From NCBI RefSeq assembly GCF_009208055.1, contig NZ_WFKI01000004.1, positions 1 to 64,000 of the forward strand: a stretch of DNA of 64,000 nt, read 5' to 3'. Position numbers and translations under genes: made by a program. Under the pieces are notes generated by a model. The model was not told the DNA's origin and did no database searches. It was given only the letters and a program-made list of their open reading frames with translations. Shown here one piece after another: positions 8,659-16,973 of this stretch. Source of the stretch: Poseidonibacter ostreae (GTDB lineage Bacteria; Campylobacterota; Campylobacteria; Campylobacterales; Arcobacteraceae). Numbering within the stretch: position 1 is the first letter of the stretch; every line of letters begins with the position of its first letter.

Positions 8659-11302
8659 TACAATATATCAAGGTTTAACGGCTTTAATAATAACTTTCTT
8701 TTTAGGGTATGTTGGAATTATCATAATTCATAATGTATTCTCAGATATTGTAAAAACACTTGATTATAATGTGAAAAATGAGTATTCAAGATATAAAATA
8801 GGTGAGTATGTTTTAAAAGAAATTGCTTCAATTGAAACTAATTATTATAAGATGGGACTTATTACAAAAATTAGAGCAATTAAGCCTATTCAAGAAAAAA
8901 TTAATGATGAAATTGAAGATATAAAAAATGCAATAAGAGTTTTAGAAGTTGGTGGTACTCTTAATAATCATATAAAATTAAATCTACTAGAAGCCGAAAT
9001 AGTTACAGATAGAGTATATTTTAATGTAGATAATTCAATAAAACATTATACTTTTGAATCAATAGATCTTCTTCCTAAACTTGATGAGCTAACTCTTAAA
9101 CTTTCAAAAATGGAAGATATTATGAAGATCAAACTTGCATATACTTCAAATAAAAATATAGAAATATCAGAAGATGAGATATTTAAAGTAAAACTTTTTT
9201 TTAAACAATTACCTACTTTGTTTATTAGAATGAAAGAGAATGCAAGTAGACTTTTACATGATAGTAAAAAAAATATTGACCTACTTGAAAAAAATATAAC
9301 TGAGGAAAAAGTTTATTATAGAAAGCTTGAATACTTATTTACTTTTTTTGTAATGACAATTGTTTTATTACTTGGAATTTTTGTTATAAAGCAAATTCTT
9401 AATAAAAGTAAAGAGTTAGAAGAAATTACAAAAAAGGCAAAATTATCAGAGCAAGAAGCTTTAAAAGCAAACCAATCAAAATCTCAATTTCTTGCAAATA
9501 TGTCACATGAAATACGAACACCACTAAATGCGATTATAGGTTTTTCAAATATATTAGCAAAATCAGAATTAGAAAAAAAAGATAAAGAAAAAGCAAATAT
9601 TATTTCAAAGAGTGCAACTGCATTATTAAATATAATAAATGATATTTTAGATATTTCAAAAGTTGAAAGTGGAAAATTTGAGATTTCAAAAACAGAATTT
9701 AATCTTAGAGATTTTTTAGAACAAATAGTACATTTATACTCTATTACTACAAAAGAAAAAAATATCAGATTTGTATATTTATTTGATAGTAAAATACCAA
9801 ATTTTATAACAAGTGATGAAACAAAATTAAAGCAAGTACTTTCAAATATTTTAAGTAATGCAATAAAATTCACACCAAAAGATGGAAAAGTCTTATTTGA
9901 AGTAAAATTAATAAAATTAGAAGATGATATTGCAAAAATAGAATTTTCTGTTAAAGATGAGGGAATTGGTATATCTTTAGATGATCAAAAGAAAATTTTT
10001 GAGCCTTTTTCTCAAGCAGATGGATCAATTTCAAGAAAATTTGGTGGTACTGGTTTAGGTTTAGCAATTAGTTTAAGTATTGTAAAAATGCTTGGTTCTG
10101 AAATCAAACTTGAAAGCCAAATAGATGAAGGTAGTAGATTCTATTTTGATTTAGATCTTCAAGTATCAAAAGAAAATTTAGAAGAGAAAAAGTTAAAATA
10201 TCATTTTGCACTATGTAATATTATTAACGATAAAGAAAATATTAGAAATCATTTAAAAGATGTTCTTAAAGAGTTTGGAGTAATTCATGATAATGATGAA
10301 GATATTGAAAAGAGTGAATATATTGATTTAATCTTTTGTTTTGGAGACCCACAGTTTTTTGAAAAACTTTCAAGAAGAAAAAAAAGATTTAATTGTCCTG
10401 TAGTATATGTAGGAAATATGGAAAAAATAGACAATAACAATATAATGAAACCTTTGATGGATTATTATTTAGATGTACCTATTTATGGCTCAAAAGTATT
10501 TAATATTTTAGCTGAAGCTAAATCAATAGAAAAAACAAAAGAGAAAGAAAATCAAGAGTATATTTTTAATGCAAAGGTTTTAGTTGCAGAAGATAATACA
10601 AATAATCAGTTATTAATAGAGTTGATACTTAAAGATTTAGGTTTAGATGTTTGTATTGTAGAAAATGGTAAGTTAGCTTATGAAAAATATAAAGAAGAAA
10701 AGTTTGACTTAGTTTTCTTAGATATAAATATGCCAATAATGGATGGCTTAGAATCTCTAAAATTAATAAGAGAGTATGAAAAAATCAATAAGAACTATAC
10801 ACCAATAATTGCACTAACTGCTAACTCAATAAAAGGTGATAAGCAAAAATACTTAAAAGCAGGAATGGATTTTTATTTAAGTAAGCCTATTGTAAATGAA
10901 GAACTTGTAAAGATTTTATCTACTTATTTAGAAAAAAAAGTGATTAAAGAAACAAAGGTGATAAGCAATGATATTGTAGAATATGCTATTACAGACATTA
11001 ATATAGAACTTGTTGCAAAAAAGATTGGAATGAGTGAAAATATAGCAATAAAAATAATAGATAAATTCAAATCAAATATTGTAAAAGATATGAAGGATTT
11101 TGAAAATATTATTAAAAATGAAGATAAAAATGAGATATCACAAAAAGCACATTATTTAAAAAACTCATGTCTTAATGTTGCTTTAGATAATGCTTGTAAA
11201 ATACTAGAGGAACTAGAAGCAGTAGAAATATCAAACTTATCAGTTATTCAAATAGAAGAGAAGTTTGAAAATTTAAAGACATTGCTTTTTAGCAATAAAT
11301 AA
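8645..11302 (+). CDS. Hybrid sensor histidine kinase (HisKA, HATPase, REC, HPt) paired with a binding protein
   Basis: An 885-residue inner-membrane kinase. Membrane helix at about 10-30, a helical periplasmic region of about 200 residues, second helix about 230-249, then a short coiled coil rather than an obvious HAMP. HisKA has H288 in SHEIRTPLNAIIGFSN; HATPase carries KLKQVLSNILSNAIKFTP, DEGIGIS and GTGLGLAIS; the receiver has D693 in VFLDINMPIMDG and the Lys of YLSKP; the C-terminal HPt has H836 in KAHYLKNSCLN. The output half is clearly paralogous to the kinase at 3046-6669, while the sensor half differs. The all-helical ectodomain would suit docking of the overlapping upstream periplasmic binding protein. 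There is no attached DNA-binding output, so the HPt must pass phosphate to another regulator. Confidence 0.93.
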   Translation: MLKNNTIYQGLTALIITFFLGYVGIIIIHNVFSDIVKTLDYNVKNEYSRYKIGEYVLKEIASIETNYYKMGLITKIRAIKPIQEKINDEIEDIKNAIRVLEVGGTLNNHIKLNLLEAEIVTDRVYFNVDNSIKHYTFESIDLLPKLDELTLKLSKMEDIMKIKLAYTSNKNIEISEDEIFKVKLFFKQLPTLFIRMKENASRLLHDSKKNIDLLEKNITEEKVYYRKLEYLFTFFVMTIVLLLGIFVIKQILNKSKELEEITKKAKLSEQEALKANQSKSQFLANMSHEIRTPLNAIIGFSNILAKSELEKKDKEKANIISKSATALLNIINDILDISKVESGKFEISKTEFNLRDFLEQIVHLYSITTKEKNIRFVYLFDSKIPNFITSDETKLKQVLSNILSNAIKFTPKDGKVLFEVKLIKLEDDIAKIEFSVKDEGIGISLDDQKKIFEPFSQADGSISRKFGGTGLGLAISLSIVKMLGSEIKLESQIDEGSRFYFDLDLQVSKENLEEKKLKYHFALCNIINDKENIRNHLKDVLKEFGVIHDNDEDIEKSEYIDLIFCFGDPQFFEKLSRRKKRFNCPVVYVGNMEKIDNNNIMKPLMDYYLDVPIYGSKVFNILAEAKSIEKTKEKENQEYIFNAKVLVAEDNTNNQLLIELILKDLGLDVCIVENGKLAYEKYKEEKFDLVFLDINMPIMDGLESLKLIREYEKINKNYTPIIALTANSIKGDKQKYLKAGMDFYLSKPIVNEELVKILSTYLEKKVIKETKVISNDIVEYAITDINIELVAKKIGMSENIAIKIIDKFKSNIVKDMKDFENIIKNEDKNEISQKAHYLKNSCLNVALDNACKILEELEAVEISNLSVIQIEEKFENLKTLLFSNK

Positions 11303-11315
11303 AATTAGGTTAAAA

Positions 11316-11666
11316 ATGACAGGTATCGATATAACTTCAATAAATAGAATTAAGAAAATGTATGAAAAGTTTGGTAGACGAGCTTATGAAAAATTTTTAA
11401 GTGAAGAAGAAATAGAATTAGTAAAAAGACCCGAAACTGCTGCTGGTTTTTGGGCTGCGAAAGAGGCTGCTAGTAAAGCAATTGGTACAGGAATTGGAGC
11501 TGATTGTTCTTTTCATGATATAAAAATTACAAAGACAGCTAAAGGTGCTCCAAAACTAAAGTATAAAAAAAAGGTACGTAAAAAGTTTAATATTAAAGAA
11601 TCTCATGTTTCAATAACACATGATGAAGGATTTGCAATAGCTGTTGTAAATAACATCTTGAAATAA
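11316..11666 (+). CDS. acpS: Holo-[acyl-carrier-protein] synthase AcpS
   Basis: Transfers the 4'-phosphopantetheine arm of coenzyme A to a serine of acyl carrier protein, activating it for fatty-acid synthesis. The 116-residue length is normal for the trimeric AcpS class. The magnesium-binding residues are visible as D5 in GIDI and E50 in FWAAKEAASKAIGTG, and the C-terminal HVSITHDEGFAIA motif is present. It follows the hybrid kinase by 13 bases, a linkage that is probably only transcriptional. In many relatives acpS lies next to fliL, which is not seen here. Confidence 0.95.
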   Translation: MTGIDITSINRIKKMYEKFGRRAYEKFLSEEEIELVKRPETAAGFWAAKEAASKAIGTGIGADCSFHDIKITKTAKGAPKLKYKKKVRKKFNIKESHVSITHDEGFAIAVVNNILK

Positions 11667-11688
11667 TTCATCATGCTTTTTGGGAGTG

Positions 11689-13746
11689 TTAGAAAGTAGC
11701 TTTTAAACCTGTATAGAAATATGTTCCAATATTTGTACCTAAATCTTCATCAATTTGTTCATCAAAGATATTATCAATTCCTCCATATACTTGAACATGC
11801 TTATTGATTTTATAACTAGCACCTAGATCAACAAGATTATATGAATCTGCTTTTGTAGTATTTAAAGTATCAGTATATTGCTCCCCTATATATCTAAGCA
11901 TTAAATTTGTTGCTAAGTTTTGAGTAATTTTATAGTTTGAATTTAAAGATGCAGAAATGTCTGGCGTGTATGTAAGCTCTTTAGAATTACTTTCATTTTC
12001 TGTTTTTAAATAAGTTAGATTAAATCCTATATCAAAATTATCACTAAAATCATATCCTAAAGCTAATTCTGTTCCTTTTATATCCACTTGTGAAAGATTC
12101 TCAGAAGTATAATATTTAGCTGCTCCTGAACCATAAGAAACTAATGAAATTTTGTCTTTTATTTTATTGTTAAATAATGTAAGCTCCGATGTGAATGAAT
12201 TAAATCTATTAGATAATGAAACTTCAAAAGTCTCTGATTGCTCTGGTTTTAAATCATAAGCTGTAGTTTTTGGTCCAAAGATAACATCCGAACCAAATCT
12301 TTTACCGTCTTTAAACAAAGGAGAAACAACATATAGCTCCGCAATATCAGGTGATCTATATCCTTGTGCATAATTAACTCTTAAGTTTGTATTATCGTTT
12401 AAGTTTTTTATAATTCCTGCTTGGAACGTGATTTTATTTTCAGCATTTGAAATATTGTCATATCTTGCACCAATTGTGGCATTTAATGTATCAGAAAATT
12501 CAATTTCATCTTGTACAAAAAGAGATTTATACTCAATAGTTTTTGTAATAAATTCACTTGAAGCAGGATTTGGATTTATTGCTCCTGATTCTCTCTTTTC
12601 TTTTCTATATTCAATTCCTGATGTAATAAAGTTTGAATCATTTAAAGCATATTTTAAATTTGAATCAAGTGTATCTATTGTTACATTTGCACTAAACTTT
12701 TTATTTGTTGGACCAGAAAAATTAATAGGATCAGTTTCATTTCTTTTTTTATAATAAGATCTATATACTTTGGTATCTATAGATAAATCATCATTTATAA
12801 TATAATCTAAATCAAAAGAAGCATCAATTCTTCTATTTTTATCTTTTGAATTTACAGGAGTATTTTTAATTAAAGCAAGACCACCACTTGTAGTTTTTGC
12901 ATTTCCCATATATTGTCCTTCAGTATTTTCAATAAAATAGTTTAAATCCATTCCTATTTTTAAATCATCACTTAAATCTTTTTCTAATCTTGTACCAATT
13001 GTTTTAACAGTAGATTCATCTCTATAAGTGACAGCTTGTTTTCCTGCTATATTATCCAAAGCATGAGCATTATTAGCTGCACCACTTGTAGGATCTGTTG
13101 CTTGTTGTGAATAAGATTTTGATACTGTAAATGGACTTGTATCATTTATAGAACCATAAACTTTATATTTTATGCTTTCATTTTTACCCATCGTGTTAAA
13201 ATTAATATTTTTATTTCTAGCTTCATTATTTTTATTTGCACCATATTTCATATCTATTGATGTAGTATTATGATCTATTTTCTTTGTGATGATATTTATT
13301 ACACCACCAATTGCATCAGAACCATATAAAGTTGACATAGAACCTTTTACAATCTCAATTCTCTCTATCATAGAAGCAGAAATTCTTGTCATTTCATAAG
13401 GACTTTCAGTCTCTGCTGATAACCTTTTCCCATCAATTAAGATAAGTGTTCCATTAGCACCAACACCTCTTAGTGAAATAGAAGCTTTTGATTTTGCACT
13501 TGGATGTGGAAAGTTTCCAAATTGGGCATTTATAGAAGGTATTTTTTTAAGTACAGTATCTAGTGTTGAAGCACCTGTTTTTTCTATATCTTCTTTACTT
13601 ATAACTATAATAGAAGCACTAACCCCATCTATAGATTTTTCTGTTTTTGTTGCAGTTGTAACTTTGATTTCTTCTAATTGTGCAGCGTAGGTATTAGTAA
13701 GTAAACTAAGACAAGTGATTGTTGAAAGTAATATTTTCTTATGCAT
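11689..13746 (-). CDS. TonB-dependent outer-membrane receptor
   Basis: A 685-residue outer-membrane transporter. Signal peptide about 1-21 (ending TYAA), TonB box region EEIKVTTA, plug domain about 40-155 (IDGKRLSAE, IVKGSMSTLYGSDAIGGVINIITKK shortened here to its key GSDAIGGVINI), then a beta-barrel rich in YxxxxxN repeats, ending YTGLKATF with the C-terminal Phe needed for barrel insertion. Such receptors take up iron chelates, haem, cobalamin or other metal complexes using TonB-ExbBD energy; sequence similarity by eye is to the BtuB/CirA-like group and does not fix the ligand. The promoter region carries Fur-like boxes, so iron repression is likely. It is divergent from a periplasmic binding protein gene of an ABC importer, its probable partner. 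Confidence 0.93.
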   Translation of the reverse strand: MHKKILLSTITCLSLLTNTYAAQLEEIKVTTATKTEKSIDGVSASIIVISKEDIEKTGASTLDTVLKKIPSINAQFGNFPHPSAKSKASISLRGVGANGTLILIDGKRLSAETESPYEMTRISASMIERIEIVKGSMSTLYGSDAIGGVINIITKKIDHNTTSIDMKYGANKNNEARNKNINFNTMGKNESIKYKVYGSINDTSPFTVSKSYSQQATDPTSGAANNAHALDNIAGKQAVTYRDESTVKTIGTRLEKDLSDDLKIGMDLNYFIENTEGQYMGNAKTTSGGLALIKNTPVNSKDKNRRIDASFDLDYIINDDLSIDTKVYRSYYKKRNETDPINFSGPTNKKFSANVTIDTLDSNLKYALNDSNFITSGIEYRKEKRESGAINPNPASSEFITKTIEYKSLFVQDEIEFSDTLNATIGARYDNISNAENKITFQAGIIKNLNDNTNLRVNYAQGYRSPDIAELYVVSPLFKDGKRFGSDVIFGPKTTAYDLKPEQSETFEVSLSNRFNSFTSELTLFNNKIKDKISLVSYGSGAAKYYTSENLSQVDIKGTELALGYDFSDNFDIGFNLTYLKTENESNSKELTYTPDISASLNSNYKITQNLATNLMLRYIGEQYTDTLNTTKADSYNLVDLGASYKINKHVQVYGGIDNIFDEQIDEDLGTNIGTYFYTGLKATF

Positions 13747-13761
13747 TTTTTTCCTTTAATG

Positions 13762-13776
13762 TGATATTGATTATCA
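13762..13776. promoter_or_regulatory. Fur-like box 1, upstream of the TonB receptor
   Basis: TGATATTGATTATCA matches the 7-1-7 Fur core TGATAATnATTATCA at 13 of 14 defined positions, and the stretch 13766-13778 is also a perfect odd palindrome (ATTGAT-T-ATCAAT). It ends 16 bases before the receptor ATG (minus strand), where a bound repressor would block the promoter or early transcription. Confidence 0.68.
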
Positions 13777-13818
13777 ATGATGAATACTAGCAATAGTTTT
13801 CTTAAATTAATATAATTT

Positions 13819-13833
13819 CGATAATCATTATTA
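13819..13833. promoter_or_regulatory. Fur-like box 2 in the divergent promoter region
   Basis: CGATAATCATTATTA matches the 7-1-7 Fur core at 12 of 14 positions. It lies in the shared 145-base region between the TonB receptor and the ABC binding-protein gene and could control either or both. Seen: sequence match; inferred: Fur control. Confidence 0.6.
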
Positions 13834-13891
13834 TAATTAAATGTAATTTAAGATGTTTTGTATTAGTATTCAAAAAAACAAAGGATTGAAA

Positions 13892-14869
13892 ATGTTAAAA
13901 AAGATAATTATATCATTTGCTTTACTTCTTGTAGTAAATATAAATGCAGACGAAAAACTAGAAAAAATAGTTTTAAGTGGTCCAGTTGCTTCTGTTTCTC
14001 ATCCACTTATCCATATGGTAAAAACAGGTGCGTTAAATGACATTGCAAAAAATGTTGAATTTAAACTTTGGAAAAATCCAGATGAATTAAGAGCTTTAAC
14101 TTTAAGAAATAGAGCAGACTTTATTGCAGTTCCTATAAATGTAGCAGCAAATCTTCATAATAAAGGTGTAGATATAAAACTTCTGAATGTTTCAGTTTGG
14201 GGGATATTAGGAATGATTACAAGAGATAAAACACTTAAAACTCTTGCAGACTTTAAAGGAAAAGAAATAGCAATGCCTTTTAGAGCTGATATGCCTGATA
14301 TTATTTTTGAAGAACTTGTAAGAGCTCAAGGAATGGATCCTAAAAAAGATTTTAAACTCAAATATATGAGTAATCCTTTTGATGCTATGCAAAATTTAAT
14401 TTTAAGACAAGTTGATCATGCACTTTTAGCAGAACCTGCAATTTCAATTGCTTTAAAGAAAACAGGTTCATTTCCTTTAAAACTAATTGCACCTGATTTA
14501 TACAGAAGTGCTGATTTACAAGATGAGTGGGGGAAAGTTTTTAATGTAGAAGCAAAAGTTCCACAAGCGGGTATGTCTGTTATTGGAGATATGATTTTAA
14601 ATAAAAAGGTAATAAAAAGATTTAATGAAGAGTATGAAAAATCATTAAACTGGTATAAAAACAATCCAAAAGAAGCTGCAAAAATGGTTGTTGAAGAAAT
14701 GCCAATGCTTGATGAATTAGGAGTTGAAGAGAGTATTAAACATGTGCAACTAAATACAGTAAGCGCACAAGATTCAAAAGCTGATTTAGAGTTTTTCTAT
14801 AAATTATTAGAAAAAAACAATCCTAAGACAATAGGTGGAAAACTACCTAGTGATAGTTTTTACTTCTAG
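13892..14869 (+). CDS. ABC transporter substrate-binding protein, NitT/TauT (SsuA)-like
   Basis: Periplasmic binding protein of about 325 residues. I place the start at ATG 13892, which has AAAGGA just upstream and begins a clean signal peptide (MLKKIIISFALLLVVNINA); an in-frame ATG at 13853 would add 13 residues without a ribosome site. The mature domain shows the NMT1/SsuA-like pattern: LADFKGKEIAMPF near 130, then two lobes ending in helices around KADLEFFYKLLEKN. Family members bind nitrate, sulfonates, taurine or pyrimidine precursors, but here the gene shares a Fur-box promoter region with a TonB receptor and is followed by a CopD-like protein, a matching permease and ATPase, and NnrS, so a metal or metal-chelate ligand is more likely. 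That is inference. Confidence 0.85.
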   Translation: MLKKIIISFALLLVVNINADEKLEKIVLSGPVASVSHPLIHMVKTGALNDIAKNVEFKLWKNPDELRALTLRNRADFIAVPINVAANLHNKGVDIKLLNVSVWGILGMITRDKTLKTLADFKGKEIAMPFRADMPDIIFEELVRAQGMDPKKDFKLKYMSNPFDAMQNLILRQVDHALLAEPAISIALKKTGSFPLKLIAPDLYRSADLQDEWGKVFNVEAKVPQAGMSVIGDMILNKKVIKRFNEEYEKSLNWYKNNPKEAAKMVVEEMPMLDELGVEESIKHVQLNTVSAQDSKADLEFFYKLLEKNNPKTIGGKLPSDSFYF

Positions 14870-14874
14870 TAATC

Positions 14875-15288
14875 ATGACATTATTTATCACAGCAAAAAT
14901 TATACATATTTTATCAGCGATTTTTTTTATAGGTGTTGTGAGTTTTAGAACATTCATAATGCCTGTATTAAAAAATACATATGATAAAAGTGCTTATCAA
15001 AAGATTGATATGATGATAGGAATAAGAGCTAGAAATATTATAAAAATTAATAATATATTTCTTATTATTAGTGGGCTTTACTTACTTAGTTTTCATTTAG
15101 ATGCTTTTACAATATTATTATTTTTTAAAGCTCTTGTAGGTTTAATAGTAGCACTTGGCTTTTATTTTGTGCCTGTTATTATGAAGAGGTTTACGCATAT
15201 AGTTTGGTTTTCTCCTTTCTTTCATTATCTATATTTTAGTTTGATGATTTGTGTTGTTATAATTTCTCAAATTGTGTTTTATATATAA
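14875..15288 (+). CDS. Small four-helix membrane protein, CopD/DUF2269-like
   Basis: A 137-residue protein with four membrane helices (about 3-25, 58-75, 80-102, 114-136). The start (TAKIIHILSAIFFIGVVSFRTF) resembles the first helix of CopD-type and DUF2269-type proteins, in which an early His and a Gly-rich face line a metal or haem site; further His residues occur at about 70, 107 and 116. It begins five bases after the binding-protein stop and ends before a second Fur-like box, so it belongs with the uptake locus. A role in haem or copper handling would fit, but the family assignment is tentative. Confidence 0.6.
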   Translation: MTLFITAKIIHILSAIFFIGVVSFRTFIMPVLKNTYDKSAYQKIDMMIGIRARNIIKINNIFLIISGLYLLSFHLDAFTILLFFKALVGLIVALGFYFVPVIMKRFTHIVWFSPFFHYLYFSLMICVVIISQIVFYI

Positions 15289-15344
15289 ACAATGTAAATA
15301 TTGATATTAATCAAGGAAAGAATAAATATCTTTAGATAAGATTT

Positions 15345-15359
15345 TAAGAATGATTATCA
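15345..15359. promoter_or_regulatory. Fur-like box 3, upstream of the permease-ATPase-NnrS genes
   Basis: TAAGAATGATTATCA matches the 7-1-7 Fur core at 12 of 14 positions, and 15349-15361 is a perfect palindrome AATGAT-T-ATCATT. It lies in the 117-base gap between the CopD-like gene and the permease, implying a second iron-controlled promoter inside the locus. Confidence 0.65.
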
Positions 15360-15405
15360 TTAACATATTTATCGTAATGATAAAACTACAGATTAAGGAC
15401 TTTTA

Positions 15406-16188
15406 GTGAAATTTATTATAAAAATATTAAAAGATTTTCCCGCATATTTATGGAGTGGTTGGGGAGCAATTGCTGCAATATTTCTTTTCATTGCTTCATG
15501 GGATGTCGGAAATCAAGTTTATGGAAATCTTGTACTTCCCTCACCACTAGAAACTTTTCAAACTTTATATTTAATGCTTCAAGATGAATTAGTAATCCAA
15601 GAGATAAAAACTACTTTATATCGAGCAGGAGTTGGTTTTGGAAGTTCTTTAATTTTTGGTTCTATTTTAGGACTTCTTGCAGGTTTCTTTGCAACAGCTT
15701 CTATGATGAGTCGACCTATTGTTACTATTTTAATGGGAATGCCTCCAATTGCTTGGATTGTTTTAGCAATGATTTGGTTTGGAATGGGTGATGAAACGGT
15801 TATCTTTACAGTTATCATAGCTTCTTTTCCTATTATTTTTGTTGGAGCCTTACAAGGAACTAGAACTTTAGAGGGTGATTTAAAAGAGATGGCGGATAGC
15901 TTTAATCTGCCTTGGCATATGAAGTTTATGGATATTTATTTTCCACATATCTTTTCTTATATTTTCCCAGCTTGGGTAAGTGGTCTTGGAATGGCTTGGA
16001 AGATAGTTATTATGGCTGAATTACTTGCAACTTCAGATGGTATTGGAGCTTCACTTGCAGTTGCTAGAAGCCAACTTGACACTCCAACAGCTTTAGCACT
16101 GGTTACTATTATGATTAGCTCACTGATGTTTATTGAATATATTATTTTAGAACCAATTAAAAGAGAGGTTGAGTTATGGCGAAGCTAG
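15406..16188 (+). CDS. ABC transporter permease, NitT/TauT (SsuC)-like
   Basis: Inner-membrane permease of 260 residues with about six helices and a BPD_transp_1 domain. The cytoplasmic EAA-type loop reads EMADSFNLPWHMKFMDIYFP near residue 165, and the C-terminal half has the SsuC/TauC pattern GLGMAWKIVIMAELLAT. Translation starts at GTG 15406-15408, five bases after AAGGAC. The gene overlaps the ATPase gene by 13 bases, so both are made together. Together with the binding protein at 13892-14869 they form a complete importer that should move its substrate from periplasm to cytoplasm after entry through the neighbouring TonB receptor. Confidence 0.92.
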   Translation: MKFIIKILKDFPAYLWSGWGAIAAIFLFIASWDVGNQVYGNLVLPSPLETFQTLYLMLQDELVIQEIKTTLYRAGVGFGSSLIFGSILGLLAGFFATASMMSRPIVTILMGMPPIAWIVLAMIWFGMGDETVIFTVIIASFPIIFVGALQGTRTLEGDLKEMADSFNLPWHMKFMDIYFPHIFSYIFPAWVSGLGMAWKIVIMAELLATSDGIGASLAVARSQLDTPTALALVTIMISSLMFIEYIILEPIKREVELWRS

Positions 16189-16973
16189 AAGAAGCAAATA
16201 ATCTAAATAATGCAATTAATAAAGAAGTGGAAAGCCTAGAAGTAGAAAGATTAAATCATAACTTTGGTTTTACACAAATACTAAAAGATATAAACTTTTC
16301 TATAAAAAAAGGCGAGGTTTTATCTGTAGTTGGACCCTCAGGTGGTGGAAAAACTACTTTGATGCACTTATGTGCAAATCTTCTTGATGTTGAAGAAGGA
16401 AGTATTAAAAACTCTTTTACAAGTTCAGCTTTTGCTTTTCAAGAGGCAAGACTGCTACCATGGAAAAATGTTATTGATAATATTTCACTTGGACTAATTG
16501 CAAAAGGTACTAAAGCCAATATTGCAAAGAAAATGTCTGAAGAAATAGCTTTAAAGTTTGGTTTAGAAGAAGAAGATTTTGATAAATTTCCAAAAGATTT
16601 AAGTGGAGGAATGAAACAAAGAGTCTCTTTTGCAAGAGCTTTAGTGGTTGAACCTTCATTGCTTTTTTTAGATGAACCTTTTTCAGCTTTAGATATAGGT
16701 TTAAAAATGGAATTGCAAGCACATTTAATCCAAATGGTAAAAGAGAAAAATTTAACTATTTTATTTATTACCCATGATTTAATGGAAGCAATTAGACTAA
16801 GTGATAAGATACTTTTACTAGAAGCTGATCCTGGGCATATAATAAAAGAATTTACTTATGATTTAGCACAAGAAAGTAGAGATGATAAATTTGTTTATAA
16901 CCAAACTGCAAAAATATTGCAAGATGAGACTATTATAAATACTTTTGAACTACAAGGAATAGGATTTAAATAA
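16176..16973 (+). CDS. ABC transporter ATP-binding protein, NitT/TauT (SsuB)-like
   Basis: Cytoplasmic ATPase of 265 residues energising the adjacent permease. Walker A is GPSGGGKTT at residues 53-61, the signature LSGGMKQR at 142-149, Walker B with the catalytic Glu in LLFLDEPFSALD near 165, and the switch His in LFITHD near 198. The Q-loop region reads AFQEARLLPWKNV, the form found in SsuB/TauB/NrtD proteins. It overlaps both neighbours (13 bases with the permease, one base with nnrS), supporting a single translational unit. Confidence 0.93.
   Translation: MAKLEEANNLNNAINKEVESLEVERLNHNFGFTQILKDINFSIKKGEVLSVVGPSGGGKTTLMHLCANLLDVEEGSIKNSFTSSAFAFQEARLLPWKNVIDNISLGLIAKGTKANIAKKMSEEIALKFGLEEEDFDKFPKDLSGGMKQRVSFARALVVEPSLLFLDEPFSALDIGLKMELQAHLIQMVKEKNLTILFITHDLMEAIRLSDKILLLEADPGHIIKEFTYDLAQESRDDKFVYNQTAKILQDETIINTFELQGIGFK

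Noticed and set aside
13853..13891. Upstream in-frame ATG for the SsuA-like binding protein
   Set aside because: It lacks a ribosome site and adds 13 residues before a proper signal peptide; ATG 13892 has AAAGGA.
15369..15383. A second Fur-like box (TTATCGTAATGATAA) after 15349
   Set aside because: Its half-sites are in the reversed order and match the core poorly.
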